NCBI GenBank assembly: GCA_035508495.1
Contig: DATJMX010000025.1
Location: forward strand, 1 to 64,000
Length of the DNA stretch: 64,000 nucleotides
Source of the DNA: Candidatus Binataceae bacterium
Lineage (GTDB): Bacteria; Desulfobacterota; Binatia; Binatales; Binataceae
Reading direction: 5' to 3'
Shown here piece after piece: positions 8,465 to 17,015 of the stretch (position 1 is its first letter; each line of letters starts with the position of its first letter). A program made the position numbers and the translations under genes. The notes below the pieces were generated by a model that saw nothing but the letters and a program-made list of their open reading frames with translations, was not told the origin of the DNA and searched no databases.

Positions 8465-8890
8465 ATGACCGCCGATATCTCCAAGGAAGCTGCGCTGCGC
8501 GAATGGATTCCCGTTGCGCTTTGGGGGCTGGTGATTTTCACGCTGTCCACCTCAGCGTTTTCGGCGGCCAATACCGCCAAGATCATCGATCCGCTGCTGC
8601 GCGCGATTATCCCCGGCATCTCAGGCCCGGCGATCGACATCGGTCACGCGCTGATTCGCAAGGCCGCACATTTCACTGAATACTGCATCCTATTCTGGCT
8701 CCTCATCCGCGGGCCGATGGCGGGGCGGCCGTATCAGGCGCTGATGCTGTGCGTGATCTACGCGATGCTCGACGAAGGCCACCAGATCTTCGTCCCCGGC
8801 CGCACCGCGTCGCTGTACGACGTTGCGCTCGATTCCACCGGTGCGCTCTTTAGCCGCTTCCTCAACGCCGCCGTCCAGGAACTAAGCTGA
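8465..8890 (+). CDS. VanZ-like family membrane protein
   Basis: A 141-residue protein with four hydrophobic helices. The first (WIPVALWGLVIFTLSTSAF), a central helix containing RKAAHFTEYCILFWLL and the last containing YAMLDEGHQIFVPGRTAS carry the charged signature (KxxHFxEY, DExHQ, PGR) of the VanZ/teicoplanin-resistance-like family, whose general function is unknown outside glycopeptide resistance. I chose the ATG; a GTG lies one codon upstream. The 3' end overlaps the convergent patatin gene by nine bases. Confidence 0.8.
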   Translation: MTADISKEAALREWIPVALWGLVIFTLSTSAFSAANTAKIIDPLLRAIIPGISGPAIDIGHALIRKAAHFTEYCILFWLLIRGPMAGRPYQALMLCVIYAMLDEGHQIFVPGRTASLYDVALDSTGALFSRFLNAAVQELS

Positions 8891-10672
8891 TGGGGCGACC
8901 AAGCGGTCGCGGGAGTGCTCGAGGATTTCCATCGTCTGGCGGTAACCCTGCTCGATCGCGGACTCCCATGAATGCCAGTCGAGCATGCCCATGTTGCCGA
9001 GCCGCGGCTCGATCAGGACATCGACCTGCTGACGGCGCAGCTTGACCTGCGCTTCGCTGTTCACCATGCCGGCGCTCATCAAGAGGCCGATGATGTTCGG
9101 CGTGCCGCGGCGCTTGGCGCTCAGCAGTTGCCATAACGAACGGCCTTCGAGGTCGTCGGCGTCTGCTGTCAGCACGTGCTCTCTGGCGACATCGACGCCG
9201 ACCACGCGCCCACGGCGCATCGCGCTCATAACATCGACGGGCAAATTGTTCATTACGCCGCCATCGATCAGGATCTGATTGTTATCGATCACAGGCGGCA
9301 GCACGCCTGGGATCGCGATACTGGCTCGCACCGCGCGCCACAGCGGACCGAGCCGATGAACCTTCGCCTGGCCCGAAGTGAGATTCGACGAAGTGCAAAA
9401 GAAGGGACGCCAGCAATCCTCGATAAGCGCATCGCCGAAATGCTCGCGCAGGAGGCGCGATACCTTGCGCCCACGCACGACGGCGACGAGTGGCAGCGTG
9501 TAGTCGCTGAGAGGATTGGTCAGCACGAAGGCGCGCTTCAGATGATCGACGGTTTCGTCAAGTTCCCATTCGAGCGCCGCCGCACCGGCGATCATCGAGC
9601 CCATGCTGGTGCCGCCGGTCATGTCGAATGGAATCCCGGCGGCGTTGAAGGCCTTCATCACGCCGATATGAGCGAAGCCGCGCGCGCCGCCTCCTGAGAA
9701 CACCAAGCCAACCGCGCGTCCCGAGATGAGCCGCGCCACGCGCGCGATGTCGGCGCGGCGCCTATCGCGCACATGATAGTGAAATCCTACGTTGAAGCGC
9801 GCGAGCATCTCCTCAATTCGCTGCGTGCGCGGCGCTCCTGAACCATGAATGAACACCATCTCGATTTGCTCGCCGCGCACCGCCGCGGGCATCACGCTGA
9901 GCGCTGGCGGTTCCGACTCGGGCGGGCGTTCGGCCGCGGCGAGCAACAGGATCCGATCGGCCTGGCGCACGCAGAGCCGTGTCCACTCCGACGGATCGTA
10001 ATCGGCCTGGTAGAGGACAGTGTCGTGCGCCTCTTCGAGCGCGGTGAACCATTCCGTGTCGCGCTCGGCCGCGCGGCGGTCGACGGCGATCACGCGCGTA
10101 CCGAGCTCGCCGAGCGCGCCTTCGAGCGCGCGCGCAAATTCGGCAGGATCGATCGCGCGGGTCAGCGGAACGATCGCGATCGTCGAACATGAGCCCGTCG
10201 CGGCCGTCCGATGCGACGTGCGTTCGAGGCGCTGCACGAGCAGGCGCGTGATGAAGCGCATGATCGCGGGATGGCGCTCGGCGAGCAGCTCGAATGACTG
10301 CTTGGTGAGCCGCAGCAACTCCGAGTCGCGCATCGCGACGACGGTGGCGCTGCGCGGCGAGCCGGACAAAAGCGCCATTTCACCCACGGTCTCGCCGGGA
10401 GTGATGTGACTGATGATCGTTTCGCGCCCTTCGGAGTCCGCCGTGACGACGCCGAGCCGCCCGGCAACGACTACGAACAGCGAATCGTCCTGCTCGCCCT
10501 CGCGGAACAGCACCCATCCTCCCGGCAGCCCCTGCCATTCGAGTTCGCCCGCGAGCGCGTCGAGCTCGTGCGGCCGCAGTTCTTTGAACAACGCAAGCCT
10601 GCTGAGCTTCGTGCGCAATTCGTTCGGCCTGCCATTGGCGCCGGCATCGCGAATCAAGCTTACTGCGGTCAT
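8882..10672 (-). CDS. Cyclic-nucleotide-binding patatin-like phospholipase (NTE family)
   Basis: This 596-residue protein joins an N-terminal cNMP-binding domain (about 25-150, phosphate cassette PGETVGEMALLSGSPRSATV), a middle alpha/beta linker (160-270) and a patatin lipase domain. The lipase part shows the oxyanion motif GGGARG at 327-332, the nucleophile in GTSMG (Ser356) and the Asp of DGG at 470. The order matches neuropathy-target-esterase-type lysophospholipases, which act on membrane lipids. The ATG 20 bases after the emrB stop is preferred over longer in-frame starts that would run into emrB. Whether the N-domain binds cAMP is not shown by sequence alone. Confidence 0.9.
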   Translation of the reverse strand: MTAVSLIRDAGANGRPNELRTKLSRLALFKELRPHELDALAGELEWQGLPGGWVLFREGEQDDSLFVVVAGRLGVVTADSEGRETIISHITPGETVGEMALLSGSPRSATVVAMRDSELLRLTKQSFELLAERHPAIMRFITRLLVQRLERTSHRTAATGSCSTIAIVPLTRAIDPAEFARALEGALGELGTRVIAVDRRAAERDTEWFTALEEAHDTVLYQADYDPSEWTRLCVRQADRILLLAAAERPPESEPPALSVMPAAVRGEQIEMVFIHGSGAPRTQRIEEMLARFNVGFHYHVRDRRRADIARVARLISGRAVGLVFSGGGARGFAHIGVMKAFNAAGIPFDMTGGTSMGSMIAGAAALEWELDETVDHLKRAFVLTNPLSDYTLPLVAVVRGRKVSRLLREHFGDALIEDCWRPFFCTSSNLTSGQAKVHRLGPLWRAVRASIAIPGVLPPVIDNNQILIDGGVMNNLPVDVMSAMRRGRVVGVDVAREHVLTADADDLEGRSLWQLLSAKRRGTPNIIGLLMSAGMVNSEAQVKLRRQQVDVLIEPRLGNMGMLDWHSWESAIEQGYRQTMEILEHSRDRLVAPSA

Positions 10673-10692
10673 CGAAGTTGCAACCTCAACAT

Positions 10693-12321
10693 CTAGCCGA
10701 GCACCATGCCGCGGCCCGGCTCGTTGCGCTTCATCAGGAAGACGAACGGAATCATGCACGCGCTCAGCACCGCCATCAGATAGAACGCATCGATGTACCC
10801 GAGCGTCGCGGCCTGCGCCTGCAATCCCTGGTAGAGTCGCGCGTAGGTCTGGCCGAGAGCGTGCGACGCGCTGAGACCCTGATGATGCAACTGGCTCGTT
10901 ACGTTAATTGCGAAGCTGCGCAGCGGACCGTCGTAGCTGGTCGCGTGCTCGACGAGATTTGCCTGGTGCAGTTGCGCGCGCTCGGTCACCACCGCCGAGC
11001 TGAGTGCGATACCGACGCTGCCGCCGATGTTGCGCGCCAGATTGATCATGCTCGAGACGTCGTCGTTATGCTCGGCGGCGACGCCTGTGTACGCCATTGT
11101 GTTGATCGGCACGAACAAAAATGCGACGCCGACTGCCATGTAAACCCGCAGCATCATCGTATTGTAGTAGTCGATTTGCGGATCAATGATCGTCATGTGA
11201 TAGAGCGCTGCGACACAGGTCGCAAACCCGATCGCGATAAGCCAGCGCGCATCGAAGCGCGCCACCAGCGCGCCCGCCAGCGGCATGAGCAGCATCAGCG
11301 TGAACCCTCCAGGCGACAGCGCCATGCCCGCGCGCTCGGCGCTCCATCCGAGCAGTACCTGCACGTATTGCGGCAGCAGCACGATACTGCCGTAGAGCAC
11401 GAAGCCGAGCACGAACATCAGGAGCGTCGAGATCGCGAAGGTGCGATTGCGAAAGAGGCGCAAGTTAACAACCGGTCGGCGATGGCTCGTCTCCCAGATG
11501 ATCAATAACGCCAGTGACGCCATCCAGACGATCGCGAGGATCAAAATGAGATGCGACGAGAACCAGTTCGCCTCTTCGCCGCGATCGAGCATGATCTGCA
11601 GCGGACCTAGAAACGTCGCCACGAGCACCAGCCCGGTAAAATCGATACTCAGGCCGCGCCGCCACGCCATCTTGCGCTGGCGCACGAGATACGGCGGATC
11701 CTCGATCATGCGATAGGTGAGAATCAACGACAGAATCCCGGCCGGCAGGTTGATGAAGAAGAGCCAGCGCCATGAATAGTGATCCGTGATCCAGCCGCCG
11801 AGCGCGGGACCGATCGCAGGTGCCAGAATGACCGCCATGCCGTAGATCGCAAACGCCATCCCGCGTTCTTCGGGCGCGAACGTGTCGGCCAGGATTCCCT
11901 GCTCGCTTGGGCCGAGACCGCCGCCGCCCGCGCCCTGCGCGACGCGAAATATGATCAGCATCCACAGCGACGAAGCCATCCCGCATACCATCGAGCTCAG
12001 CGCGAACACCGCGACGCATCCCATGTACAGGCGCTTGCGGCCGAAGACGGTCGAGAGCCACGCGCTGATCGGCAGCACGATCGCGTTTGCGACGAGATAC
12101 GACGTCAGCACCCAGGTGCTTTCGTCGAGCGTCGCGCCAAGTCCGCCCGCGATATGCGGCAATGCGACGTTGGCGATACTGGTGTCGAGCACCTCCATGA
12201 AGGTCGCGATCGTGATGCAGAGCGCGATCACCCAGCGATTGTGACGCGGGCGCCACGCCGCGGTCGGCTTCAGATGAGCGTGGCGATGTACAGGTGGATG
12301 GCTCTTTGGGGCGGCATTCAT
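10693..12321 (-). CDS. DHA2-family MFS multidrug efflux transporter (EmrB-like)
   Basis: The 542-residue protein has the 14-helix layout of the DHA2 drug:H+ antiporters. The first helix ends with FMEVLDTSIANVALPHIAGG, the DHA2 motif D1, and GxGGGGLGPSEQ plus PAIGPALGGWI carry the motif C type glycine/proline pattern. It would work with a membrane fusion protein and an outer-membrane channel to export toxic compounds. The fusion-protein gene lies immediately upstream with an ATGA overlap, so the two form an EmrAB-type pair. No regulator or outer-membrane channel is adjacent. Confidence 0.92.
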   Translation of the reverse strand: MNAAPKSHPPVHRHAHLKPTAAWRPRHNRWVIALCITIATFMEVLDTSIANVALPHIAGGLGATLDESTWVLTSYLVANAIVLPISAWLSTVFGRKRLYMGCVAVFALSSMVCGMASSLWMLIIFRVAQGAGGGGLGPSEQGILADTFAPEERGMAFAIYGMAVILAPAIGPALGGWITDHYSWRWLFFINLPAGILSLILTYRMIEDPPYLVRQRKMAWRRGLSIDFTGLVLVATFLGPLQIMLDRGEEANWFSSHLILILAIVWMASLALLIIWETSHRRPVVNLRLFRNRTFAISTLLMFVLGFVLYGSIVLLPQYVQVLLGWSAERAGMALSPGGFTLMLLMPLAGALVARFDARWLIAIGFATCVAALYHMTIIDPQIDYYNTMMLRVYMAVGVAFLFVPINTMAYTGVAAEHNDDVSSMINLARNIGGSVGIALSSAVVTERAQLHQANLVEHATSYDGPLRSFAINVTSQLHHQGLSASHALGQTYARLYQGLQAQAATLGYIDAFYLMAVLSACMIPFVFLMKRNEPGRGMVLG

Positions 12322-13550
12322 TTGAGCCAGACCGTGGCTTCGACCGACATCCCGGGCCGCAAGCGTTCGATATCCTGCTGGCCATCGAGGCGAATCCGCA
12401 CCGGGATGCGCTGGACGATTTTCACGTAGTTGCCGGTCGCGTTTTCGGGCGGCAAGAGGCTGTACTTCTCACCGCTCGCGCCCGACAGGCTTTCGACGGA
12501 GCCGGTGAAATCGCGATCGAAGGTGTCGATATGGATTGTCGCAGGCTCGCCGCGACGCATCCGCGAGAGCTGCGTCTCCTTGAAGTTTGCAGTCACCCAC
12601 AAATCGTCATTGCGGACGATGGCGAGCAGCTCCTCGCCGGGATCGACGTGCTGTCCCACTTCGACCGAGCGTTTGCCGACGATTCCATCGACTGGCGCGA
12701 CGATCTTCGTATAGCTGAGATTGAGCAGCGCCTGGTCGAGCGTTGCCTTGGCGGCGGCTGCACCGGCTACGCGCGCGGCGCGAACTTTCTCGACCGATTC
12801 CGCAGCGGCAGCCTCCGCGGCGAGCGTCGCGGAGTCGACCTTTGCCGTCGCCGATGCCTGATCGAACTCCTCGAGCGACGAGACGCCGTTGTGCGACAGC
12901 ACCTGGTAGCGGCCCTCGTCGCGCTGCGCCTTGGTGTCGGCGGCGCGCGCTGCCTTCACGCGCTCGATGGCGGTCTCGTAGTCCTTGGCCGACATATCGA
13001 TCTGCGCGCCTGCCTGATCGTAGTTGGCGCGCGCCTCCTCGACGGCGACCTGGTAGTCGCGCGGATCGATATCGGCGAGCAGTTGTCCCGCTTTCACGCG
13101 CTGGTTGTCGTCAACGTAAACATGCAGCACCGTGCCGCTGATACGCGGGCTTATCGGATCGATGTGGGCATCGACCTGCGCGTCGTCGGTGGTCTGGTAG
13201 GAATTGAAATAGACCAGCGCGCGCCGACCGGCAGGAAAAGCGGCGGCCGCGATGATCAACAGAATCAGCGCGGTAACCGGGTTGCGGCGCAGCCAGGCCG
13301 CGAGCCGCACCGGCAGCGCGCGGGATTGGCCGGGCACTTCGTCGAGTTCTTCTTCGAGTTCCTCGCGGTCGCGGCGCAGGCGCTCGACCTCCTCGTGAAG
13401 TCGAAGGACTTCGCGCCTCAGCAGCAGGTGATCTTCGTAAAGGTGTGCGGCGATCGAGCTTTCTTCGCCGTTTTGCAATTCGGGCGATTCGGGATCGGTC
13501 CGGGCACTGAGGTCGCGCTCGAGACCATGAACTGCCGGTTTCTGCGCCAT
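12318..13550 (-). CDS. HlyD-family membrane fusion protein (EmrA-like)
   Basis: A 410-residue periplasmic adaptor. It has an N-terminal cytoplasmic stretch of about 70 residues with a charged coiled coil (LRREVLRLHEEVERLRRDRE), one transmembrane helix (VTALILLIIAAAAF), then the biotinyl-lipoyl hybrid motif with TTDDAQVDAHI and SPRISGTV, a helical hairpin rich in Ala/Glu/Lys, and the closing lipoyl half (VDGIVGKRSVEVGQHVDPGE). The ATG at MAQKPAV is preferred over a TTG 69 bases further up because GGCGGA precedes it. The coiled N-terminus is longer than in E. coli EmrA. It pairs with the DHA2 transporter downstream. Confidence 0.9.
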   Translation of the reverse strand: MAQKPAVHGLERDLSARTDPESPELQNGEESSIAAHLYEDHLLLRREVLRLHEEVERLRRDREELEEELDEVPGQSRALPVRLAAWLRRNPVTALILLIIAAAAFPAGRRALVYFNSYQTTDDAQVDAHIDPISPRISGTVLHVYVDDNQRVKAGQLLADIDPRDYQVAVEEARANYDQAGAQIDMSAKDYETAIERVKAARAADTKAQRDEGRYQVLSHNGVSSLEEFDQASATAKVDSATLAAEAAAAESVEKVRAARVAGAAAAKATLDQALLNLSYTKIVAPVDGIVGKRSVEVGQHVDPGEELLAIVRNDDLWVTANFKETQLSRMRRGEPATIHIDTFDRDFTGSVESLSGASGEKYSLLPPENATGNYVKIVQRIPVRIRLDGQQDIERLRPGMSVEATVWLK

Positions 13551-13687
13551 GAACAATCCGCCAGACTGTCCGTTTTTACTCCCTTCTGTCGTGGTCTGGC
13601 GCGGCGAACTATAGCCCAAGACCGTCGAAGCGCAAAGCGCGAACTTTTAAGTAGCTTGGATAATCTCTTTGTTGCGCGCGCGAGCTT

Positions 13688-14359
13688 TCAGGCGCTGCCG
13701 CTTTCGAGCTGCGACGAGATCCGATCGATCCGGCCGAAGTAGGCGCGCAGGTTCGGCAGTGTCGCGGGAATCTTCAGCTCACCCGTGAAGGCGAGATAGA
13801 ACAACTGGCCGTATAAGCAAAAGTCAGCCAGCCCGATGCGCCCGGTAAGGAACGCCTTGCCCTCGAGCTGCGCCTCGAACGGCGCCAGCGCCTGGTTCAC
13901 GCGCGCCCAATTCGCTCGGTCGTCAGCGATCATGCGATCGACGAAGCCCCTGCCGTATTTGCGCTCGCGGATGAAGGTCCACATCGCGCCGCGATCGATT
14001 CCCTGCCGCGTGTAATATTCGCGCTCATCGGCAAGTGCGACCGGGTAGATCGATTCCTCGAGATGATTGTCGATGTAATCCGCGAGCACGCGATGGAGCC
14101 CGGCCCATCCTGGCGGCATGATCGTCGGCTCGGGATAGAGCGCTTCGAGGCGCGCGGCAATCTTCGCCGAATCGATAATTGTCTCGCCGTCAGCCAGAGT
14201 CAGCGCGGGAACCATCATTTGTCCCGTCGCGAGCAGCAGCTCCTTGCGCTCGAGGTAATCGACTTCGACGATTTCGAATTCGACGCCCTTAAATTCAAGG
14301 ATCTTGCGCGCTTTCGCGCAGAACGGACTGCCGAGAAACTGGTAGAGCCTCGCCTGCAT
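13688..14359 (-). CDS. Glutathione S-transferase family protein
   Basis: A 223-residue protein with an N-terminal thioredoxin-fold domain (LYQFLGSPFCAKARKILEFK, about 1-80, containing the cis-Pro motif MMVPALT and the IIDSAKI element that would bind the gamma-glutamyl group) and an all-helical C-terminal domain. Cys14 sits where Cys-type GSTs and glutaredoxins have their active residue. The substrate is unknown, and whether this lineage makes glutathione cannot be told from the window. I start at MQARLYQ; further in-frame starts upstream add 15 residues without family similarity. Confidence 0.8.
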   Translation of the reverse strand: MQARLYQFLGSPFCAKARKILEFKGVEFEIVEVDYLERKELLLATGQMMVPALTLADGETIIDSAKIAARLEALYPEPTIMPPGWAGLHRVLADYIDNHLEESIYPVALADEREYYTRQGIDRGAMWTFIRERKYGRGFVDRMIADDRANWARVNQALAPFEAQLEGKAFLTGRIGLADFCLYGQLFYLAFTGELKIPATLPNLRAYFGRIDRISSQLESGSA

Positions 14360-14525
14360 CCTTATCACCAGCAAATTTCCAGATTCGCCGCCGAATCGTA
14401 GCACACGGCGTGACTCCGCAACCGTCGATGGCGCGCGAAATGCGAAGAACGAACGCCCAATACGTGCGCATCTATTAACATTTCAAGTCGCCTCTCTGGA
14501 ACATACGACGTCATAAAGTTAGTAG

Positions 14526-14642
14526 CTGAGATCGGTCCTGGGGGGTCTGAGCGGCGTTGTAAATTTCTGTGACACGCGATTTTCGATCAGGCTCACCGCG
14601 CAGGATAAAGCGGACCTCGTCGCGTTTCTGCAAGCGCTGTAA
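14526..14642 (+). pseudogene. Remnant of a di-haem cytochrome c peroxidase/MauG-type C-terminus
   Basis: A forward frame between two stops ends LTAQDKADLVAFLQAL-stop, preceded by VVNFCDTRFSIR. This is very like the last residues of cytochrome c peroxidases of the MauG group, which end in a segment such as LTxxEKADLVAFLxAL after a VVxFY element. Nothing of the haem-binding CxxCH region exists upstream, where the minus-strand GST gene begins. I read it as the 3' scrap of a deleted gene. Chance similarity over about 30 residues is possible. Confidence 0.5.
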
Positions 14643-14659
14643 TTAAGACGCGCCCCGAC

Positions 14660-15358
14660 CTAGGTCGAGTGCATCTGCGCGACGGCGCGCAGGACTTCGT
14701 CGAGATCGGTTTGATCGAACGACGGCCGCACGAAGTCTGCCGCGCCGAGAACCGCGGCCGAAGCGGTGTGCATCACCGCGAGCACGAGCATGCCCGCGCG
14801 ATGCGCGGCCTCGATTCCGGCGGCAGTGTCCTCGACGACCAGACATTCGTTTGGTAGCACCGGATCGCGCTGGCGCAGCAGGAATCCGATTCGGCCGAGC
14901 GCGAGGTTGAACCCGTCGGGATCAGGCTTGCCGCGTGCGACGTCTTCCGCGGCGATTATGTCGAGGAACAAAGCGCGCAGGTCTGCGCTGCGCAGGATGG
15001 TCTCGGCTTCGTGGCGCAGCGTGCCCGTCACCAGCATCAAGGGAAACCGCGCGTGGCATCGGCGGACGAAGTCGGCGGCGCCGGGGAAAAAGACATTGCG
15101 CCCCGCGAGCATCGCCAGGTAGAGCCCGCTCTTGCGCTTGATGTCCCCGGCGATGCGGGCCTCATCTGCGGGCTTGCCGTGCTCGCGCAGTACGGCAGCG
15201 AAACAGTCGTGATCGTTCAGCCCGATGAAGCGCGTAAAGTACGCGTCACGTGCGATCGGCGCGCCGGCGTTGCCAAGAATCTCGCTGAACGCCTCGAAGT
15301 GAAGCGGCTCGGTATCGACCAGAGTACCGTCGAGATCGAACAAAACGGCGCGAATCAC
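14660..15358 (-). CDS. HAD-superfamily hydrolase (phosphatase, beta-phosphoglucomutase-like)
   Basis: The 232-residue protein starts with the HAD motif I FDLDGTLVDTEP (nucleophile Asp8, acid/base Asp10), followed by a four-helix cap, motif II VTGT, motif III Lys in GKPDPDGF and motif IV VVEDTAAGIEAA. This is the subfamily I layout shared by phosphoglycolate phosphatases and beta-phosphoglucomutases, and I cannot separate those activities. It ends the minus-strand run and lies two bases after the M24 peptidase stop. Confidence 0.88.
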   Translation of the reverse strand: MIRAVLFDLDGTLVDTEPLHFEAFSEILGNAGAPIARDAYFTRFIGLNDHDCFAAVLREHGKPADEARIAGDIKRKSGLYLAMLAGRNVFFPGAADFVRRCHARFPLMLVTGTLRHEAETILRSADLRALFLDIIAAEDVARGKPDPDGFNLALGRIGFLLRQRDPVLPNECLVVEDTAAGIEAAHRAGMLVLAVMHTASAAVLGAADFVRPSFDQTDLDEVLRAVAQMHST

Positions 15359-15360
15359 GA

Positions 15361-16554
15361 CTAAACCTTGGCCGCGAACAGCGCGACGATCGCGCGTTGC
15401 CGCGGCTCACCGCTGATGAGCGCCCGGCCGCCTTCGATCGTCATGTCGAGCTCGCTGCGGACCCCGAATTTTCCCGGCAGGTAGATGCCCGGCTCGACGG
15501 AGAAGCACGTGCTCTCGATAAGGCGGCGATCGTCGAGAGTCTCAAGCGAATCGAGATTGGCCCCTGTGCCGTGGACCTCGCGGCCAATCGAATGGCCCGT
15601 GCGATGAACGAACTGCGCGCCGAAACCGGCCGCCTCGATGACGCTGCGCGAAGCGCGATCGGCTTCGCGACCACTTACGATTTCGCCTGCCGCAACTTTG
15701 CTTTGCACCAGTGCAATTGCCGCGTCGCGGGCGCGCGCCACGATGTCGAATATTCGCCCATGCTCGTCGGGAACGCGCTCGCCGGCGAACGCCGTCCAGG
15801 TGAAGTCGGCGTAAATCGAATCCGCACCTGACTCTTTCGCCCACAAATCGAGAAGCACGAAGTCGCCGCGCCCGATCTCGCGATCGTTGCCGGGCGCCGG
15901 ACCAAAATGAGGATCAGCGCTATGCTCGTTGACGGCCACGATCGGTGGTTCATGTGCAATCATCCCGTGCGCTGCGATACGTTCCATTACGAACGCCTGG
16001 ATCGAACATTCGCTGGCGGGCTCGCCGGAAACGATCCGGCCCGCGAGTTCGGAGAAAGTTTCATCGACGATGATACGCAGGCCGCGCGCGGCGCGATGAT
16101 GGCTCTCGAGTTGCGCGGGTGTCAGCGTTGCCTCGAAGCGCTGAACCAGGTCCGCCGCCGAAACAACTTCGACGCCGAAGCTGCGCACGAGTTCAACCGT
16201 GCCGGCATCGACGCGCGAGACATACGGAATCGCGGCCGCGGGCGAGTAGTTCATCGCGATTCGGCGTGCACCTTTCAGGACGCCGGCGAGCGCCGAGCTC
16301 AGCTCGTCGTGGGATCGGTAGACCATCTTGCGCGCCGGCAAGGCATCCAGGCGATGCGCTTCGACCGCGGAAACGATCGCAACCGGCTCACCGGTGGCCG
16401 GCACGTAGCAAAACCATCGACGCGTTGTGGTTCCTTCGGTGGCGAGTTGCAGAATCCGGTAGGCGAGCGGATCGCTCAGGCGAAAGTCGTAGAAGAGCCA
16501 TCCGTCGAGCTGCGCATCGAAAAGAGCGGCGGCGATTTCGGCGAGCCGCATCAT
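15361..16554 (-). CDS. M24-family metallopeptidase (Xaa-Pro aminopeptidase/creatinase fold)
   Basis: A 397-residue protein with a creatinase-type N-terminal domain and a pita-bread catalytic domain. The five metal ligands can be followed: two Asp in LLDLWAKESGADSIYADFTW, His in RTGHSIGREVHG, Glu in FSVEPGIYL and Glu in GVRSELDM. The first ligand motif is DLWAK rather than the usual DxG, so the substrate pocket may differ. The chosen ATG overlaps the preceding stop (ATGA). A frame opening ten residues upstream would lie inside that gene. Cleavage of Xaa-Pro peptides is a family-level inference. Confidence 0.85.
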   Translation of the reverse strand: MMRLAEIAAALFDAQLDGWLFYDFRLSDPLAYRILQLATEGTTTRRWFCYVPATGEPVAIVSAVEAHRLDALPARKMVYRSHDELSSALAGVLKGARRIAMNYSPAAAIPYVSRVDAGTVELVRSFGVEVVSAADLVQRFEATLTPAQLESHHRAARGLRIIVDETFSELAGRIVSGEPASECSIQAFVMERIAAHGMIAHEPPIVAVNEHSADPHFGPAPGNDREIGRGDFVLLDLWAKESGADSIYADFTWTAFAGERVPDEHGRIFDIVARARDAAIALVQSKVAAGEIVSGREADRASRSVIEAAGFGAQFVHRTGHSIGREVHGTGANLDSLETLDDRRLIESTCFSVEPGIYLPGKFGVRSELDMTIEGGRALISGEPRQRAIVALFAAKV

Positions 16555-17015
16555 GTCTGTTGCGCGCGGAACCGCGCACCCCATGCGTGCACATGCATAG
16601 GATCGATCCTCACGATCGGATTCTTCTCAGGCACCATCGTCATCGCCCGATACTGCACATACTTGTCGCGCAGATATCGCAGCGCGAGCATGTACTCCTG
16701 CGGATCGTCAACCACCCGCGCCGTGCCGCGAATCAGCACATAGCCGAGCTGTGTCCAATCTTCCTCGTAGTGATCGACCACGAGCGCGACGCGCGGATTC
16801 GCCGCGATATTGCGCATGCGCTTGAGCGCCAGGCCCTCTTTCGATTTGGGCTTCTCGTCGATCGCGAAGTAAAAGCGCGTGCCGTCGAACCAGAAGCAGA
16901 GCGGCACGTTATGCGGCGTGCCTTCGGCATCGGCGGTCGCCAGATGACCAACGCGCGCCGCAGTCAGAAATGACGCAACGCGCGGTTCGAACTGCAGGGG
17001 CGGCTGCTCGGCCAT
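16551..17015 (-). CDS. PPOX-class F420-dependent-type protein (Rv0121 family)
   Basis: A 154-residue split-barrel protein. The segment VASFLTAARVGHLATADAEG followed by VPLCFWFDGTRFYFAIDEKPK, the KRMRNIAANPRVALVVDHYEEDW element and the final WGARFRA agree with the PPOX-class group known from Mycobacterium Rv0121, many of which bind F420 instead of FMN. Cofactor choice cannot be read with certainty. It is sandwiched between HEAT-repeat and M24 genes with overlapping start and stop codons on both sides. Confidence 0.8.
   Translation of the reverse strand: MAEQPPLQFEPRVASFLTAARVGHLATADAEGTPHNVPLCFWFDGTRFYFAIDEKPKSKEGLALKRMRNIAANPRVALVVDHYEEDWTQLGYVLIRGTARVVDDPQEYMLALRYLRDKYVQYRAMTMVPEKNPIVRIDPMHVHAWGARFRAQQT

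Noticed and set aside
8401..8679. Overlapping plus-strand frame at the VanZ-like gene
   Set aside because: No hydrophobic pattern or family motif; the VanZ frame has both.
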